Source of the DNA: Dactylonectria macrodidyma
Lineage: Eukaryota > Ascomycota > Sordariomycetes > Hypocreales > Nectriaceae
Reading direction: 5' to 3'
Assembly: GCA_020744425.1 (NCBI GenBank)
Contig: JAGMUV010000014.1
Span: 1,550,001 to 1,614,000 of the forward strand
Length of the DNA: 64,000 nucleotides
Below the pieces are notes generated by a model. That model saw nothing but the letters and a program-made list of their open reading frames with translations. It was not told where the DNA came from and did no database searches. Below are positions 62,506 through 64,000 of this stretch, one piece after another (within the stretch, counting starts at the first letter, position 1; each line of letters starts with the position of its first letter). A program made the translations under genes and the position numbers.

Positions 62506-64000
62506 TCACGAGTATGCCATCCAGCCATGCCAAGCATTTTTCGACCTCTCGATTCTTGAAGCGCTCATGTAGGCGCTGTCTTGTAGCCTGTCCTGAAGCT
62601 CCTTGAATTTCTTTGTCGGTGCCCTCTTTTCGAACAGGATATCTAACTCCAGGTATGACAATGCTTTGGACTCCGGTAATCTGAAGTAACACCAAGTTAA
62701 GCACATAAGAGTAGTCCCAATGTACACAAAACACACCTTCCCCTTCATATCCCACGCTGTTGGGTTTAACATTTGCGGCACCACAACATTATTAAGCATC
62801 ATGAAGATGTTGTATGTGACTCGGGCGAGGGCAACTGTCTTCACACGCAGTCGAGTGGAGGGGATTTCGGCAACCAGGACATAGCAGACAGGGCCAATCG
62901 TAATGTTGTACGTGAAGGTCATGGCGATGATCAAGCCGCCCAGCATCCAGTTTGTGACGCCAGTTGCGGTCAGGGCGACGGAAGAAATGCCGCCAACAGT
63001 TAAGAACCCGAGTGCGAAAGATAATCCTGCGAGATAGAGCTTTCGACGGCCGACGTAGGAGAGGAATACCCAAGAGATCATGCCTCCTAAAATACCCATA
63101 CCGTACATGCCAAGTGAGAGGGTGAATGAATGGGTTGCATCGAATCCAGCCTGCGTCAGGAAGTATGCCCCGTACGAGGTCAAGGTAGAACCGCAGAGGG
63201 CCTGGCATGCCCAGACAACACATGCAATCTCGGTTCTGCGTCGGTTCGCGCCCTTGAAACAGTCGCTGTAGCTTGCGCCTCCATAGTTGTATTTTTTCTC
63301 AGTCTCATTCGTGTGCTCCATGACAACTATGGTTTCATCGATGTCAAGGTGACTTCCGTTTGTGAGTCGTCCAAGGGCACGTCGAGCATCGGCTCGCCGT
63401 TCATGGCGGACCAACCACCCTGATGGAAGCCCGAGTTAGTTGAAGGCGCTGAAGAGAGTGAGTTGAACAAAGGCAACTCATGCTTACATGGACTGTCGGG
63501 ACAAAAACACACGCCTATGATCAGCGGCACGGCGATTGCCCACTGGATGGCGAAAGGAAGACGATAAGACCATTGTGTATCATTCTTAACAAAGATACGA
63601 AGAACACCCATAGCTGCGAACTGGCCAATTAACCAACACATGTTGACGTTGCTTAACATGACCGCTCGCAAAGTTGATGGTACCACCTCGGCGGCATATG
63701 TGGCGGCAAGTGTTTGGATAACGCCCCAAGGAAAGCCTAGAACCGGTAAGGGATTTTCCCCATACACGATGGTCGCAAGATAAACACGTACCACAGAGGG
63801 CTTGTCCGACAGCCAGCATTTCGATGCTGTTGGCAAAGAATGATGCAAAGATTGCAATCATCAACCATATCAAGCAACATACCAACATCTTCCGGTAGCC
63901 GACGACGTAAGTGATATAGCCATGAGCCAAAAGACCGATGATTTCGGTGGCAATGGCAGCGTTTTGCAGCCCCATCTGCCAGGTTGGTGAGATTTCGTAT
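62506..64000 (-). CDS. MFS sugar transporter (maltose/alpha-glucoside permease-like), 5' end outside window
   Basis: Plasma-membrane sugar/H+ symporter. The window holds roughly TM2 to the C-terminus. Exons join as GQALCG/FPWGVIQTLAATYAAEVVP (intron about 63740-63800) and FCPDSPW/WLVRHERRADARRALGRL (intron near 63420-63490). Motifs: FPWG and ATYAAEVVP typical of fungal alpha-glucoside transporters, SPWWLVR after TM6, SYVGRRKLYLAGL between TM8 and TM9, GPVCYVLVAEIPSTRLRVKT in TM10, and a final FRLPESKALSYLELDILFEK. The C-terminus ends KNAWHGWMAYS. The upstream start lies beyond 64000. No damage seen. Confidence 0.9.

Noticed and set aside
1..64000. CRISPR arrays, bacterial-type operons or riboswitches
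   Set aside because: Spliceosomal introns and fungal families throughout; the only short tandem repeats are the 23-bp minisatellite and coding repeats.

Overview
The window looks like a filamentous ascomycete chromosome (Pezizomycotina, probably a Sordariomycete; species not identifiable from sequence alone). Reasons: short 43-77 nt introns with GTRNGT donors, Zn2Cys6 and other fungus-specific transcription factors, a HET-domain gene, PNP/NACHT/NB-ARC NOD-like receptors (NLRs), a Fot-type pogo transposon, a Tad-like LINE full of Gln/Trp-to-stop changes as left by repeat-induced point mutation (RIP), and a chromodomain Ty3/gypsy element.

Layout. 0-23 kb is a metabolic/regulatory block: a partial type II membrane protein (GT91-like), a DHA1-type MFS transporter, an old yellow enzyme (OYE), a fungus-specific transcription factor divergent from a HET protein, a zinc-type alcohol dehydrogenase beside a Zn2Cys6 regulator, a C2H2 regulator that appears broken, a second OYE and a membrane acyltransferase. 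It resembles a secondary-metabolite or detoxification island, but no backbone synthase is present.

24-39.5 kb is a repeat-rich NLR island: a decayed NWD-ankyrin gene ending at a (TTAGGG)n tract, a nearly intact pogo element (25351-27210, perfect 50-bp TIRs, one nonsense codon), a PNP-type NLR pseudogene with a Tc1-like remnant and a micro-inversion, an apparently intact NB-ARC-TPR NLR with near-identical 126-bp repeats, then a young gypsy element (32019-39522) with 185-bp LTRs differing at one base.

40.6-46.7 kb is a tidy catabolic-looking trio: Gfo/Idh/MocA dehydrogenase, divergent Zn2Cys6 activator and convergent sugar/H+ symporter.

47-62 kb is a second decayed island: a MITE candidate, a truncated Myb/SANT gene, and a nested structure in which a 6.1-kb RIP-damaged LINE (50384-56527) sits inside one minus-strand PNP-NACHT-ANK-SPRY NLR, bounded by an exact 14-bp target-site duplication. 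The window closes with a partial sugar transporter.

The main result is the reconstruction of the NLR split by the LINE, together with the density of NLR wrecks around one intact NB-ARC-TPR receptor.
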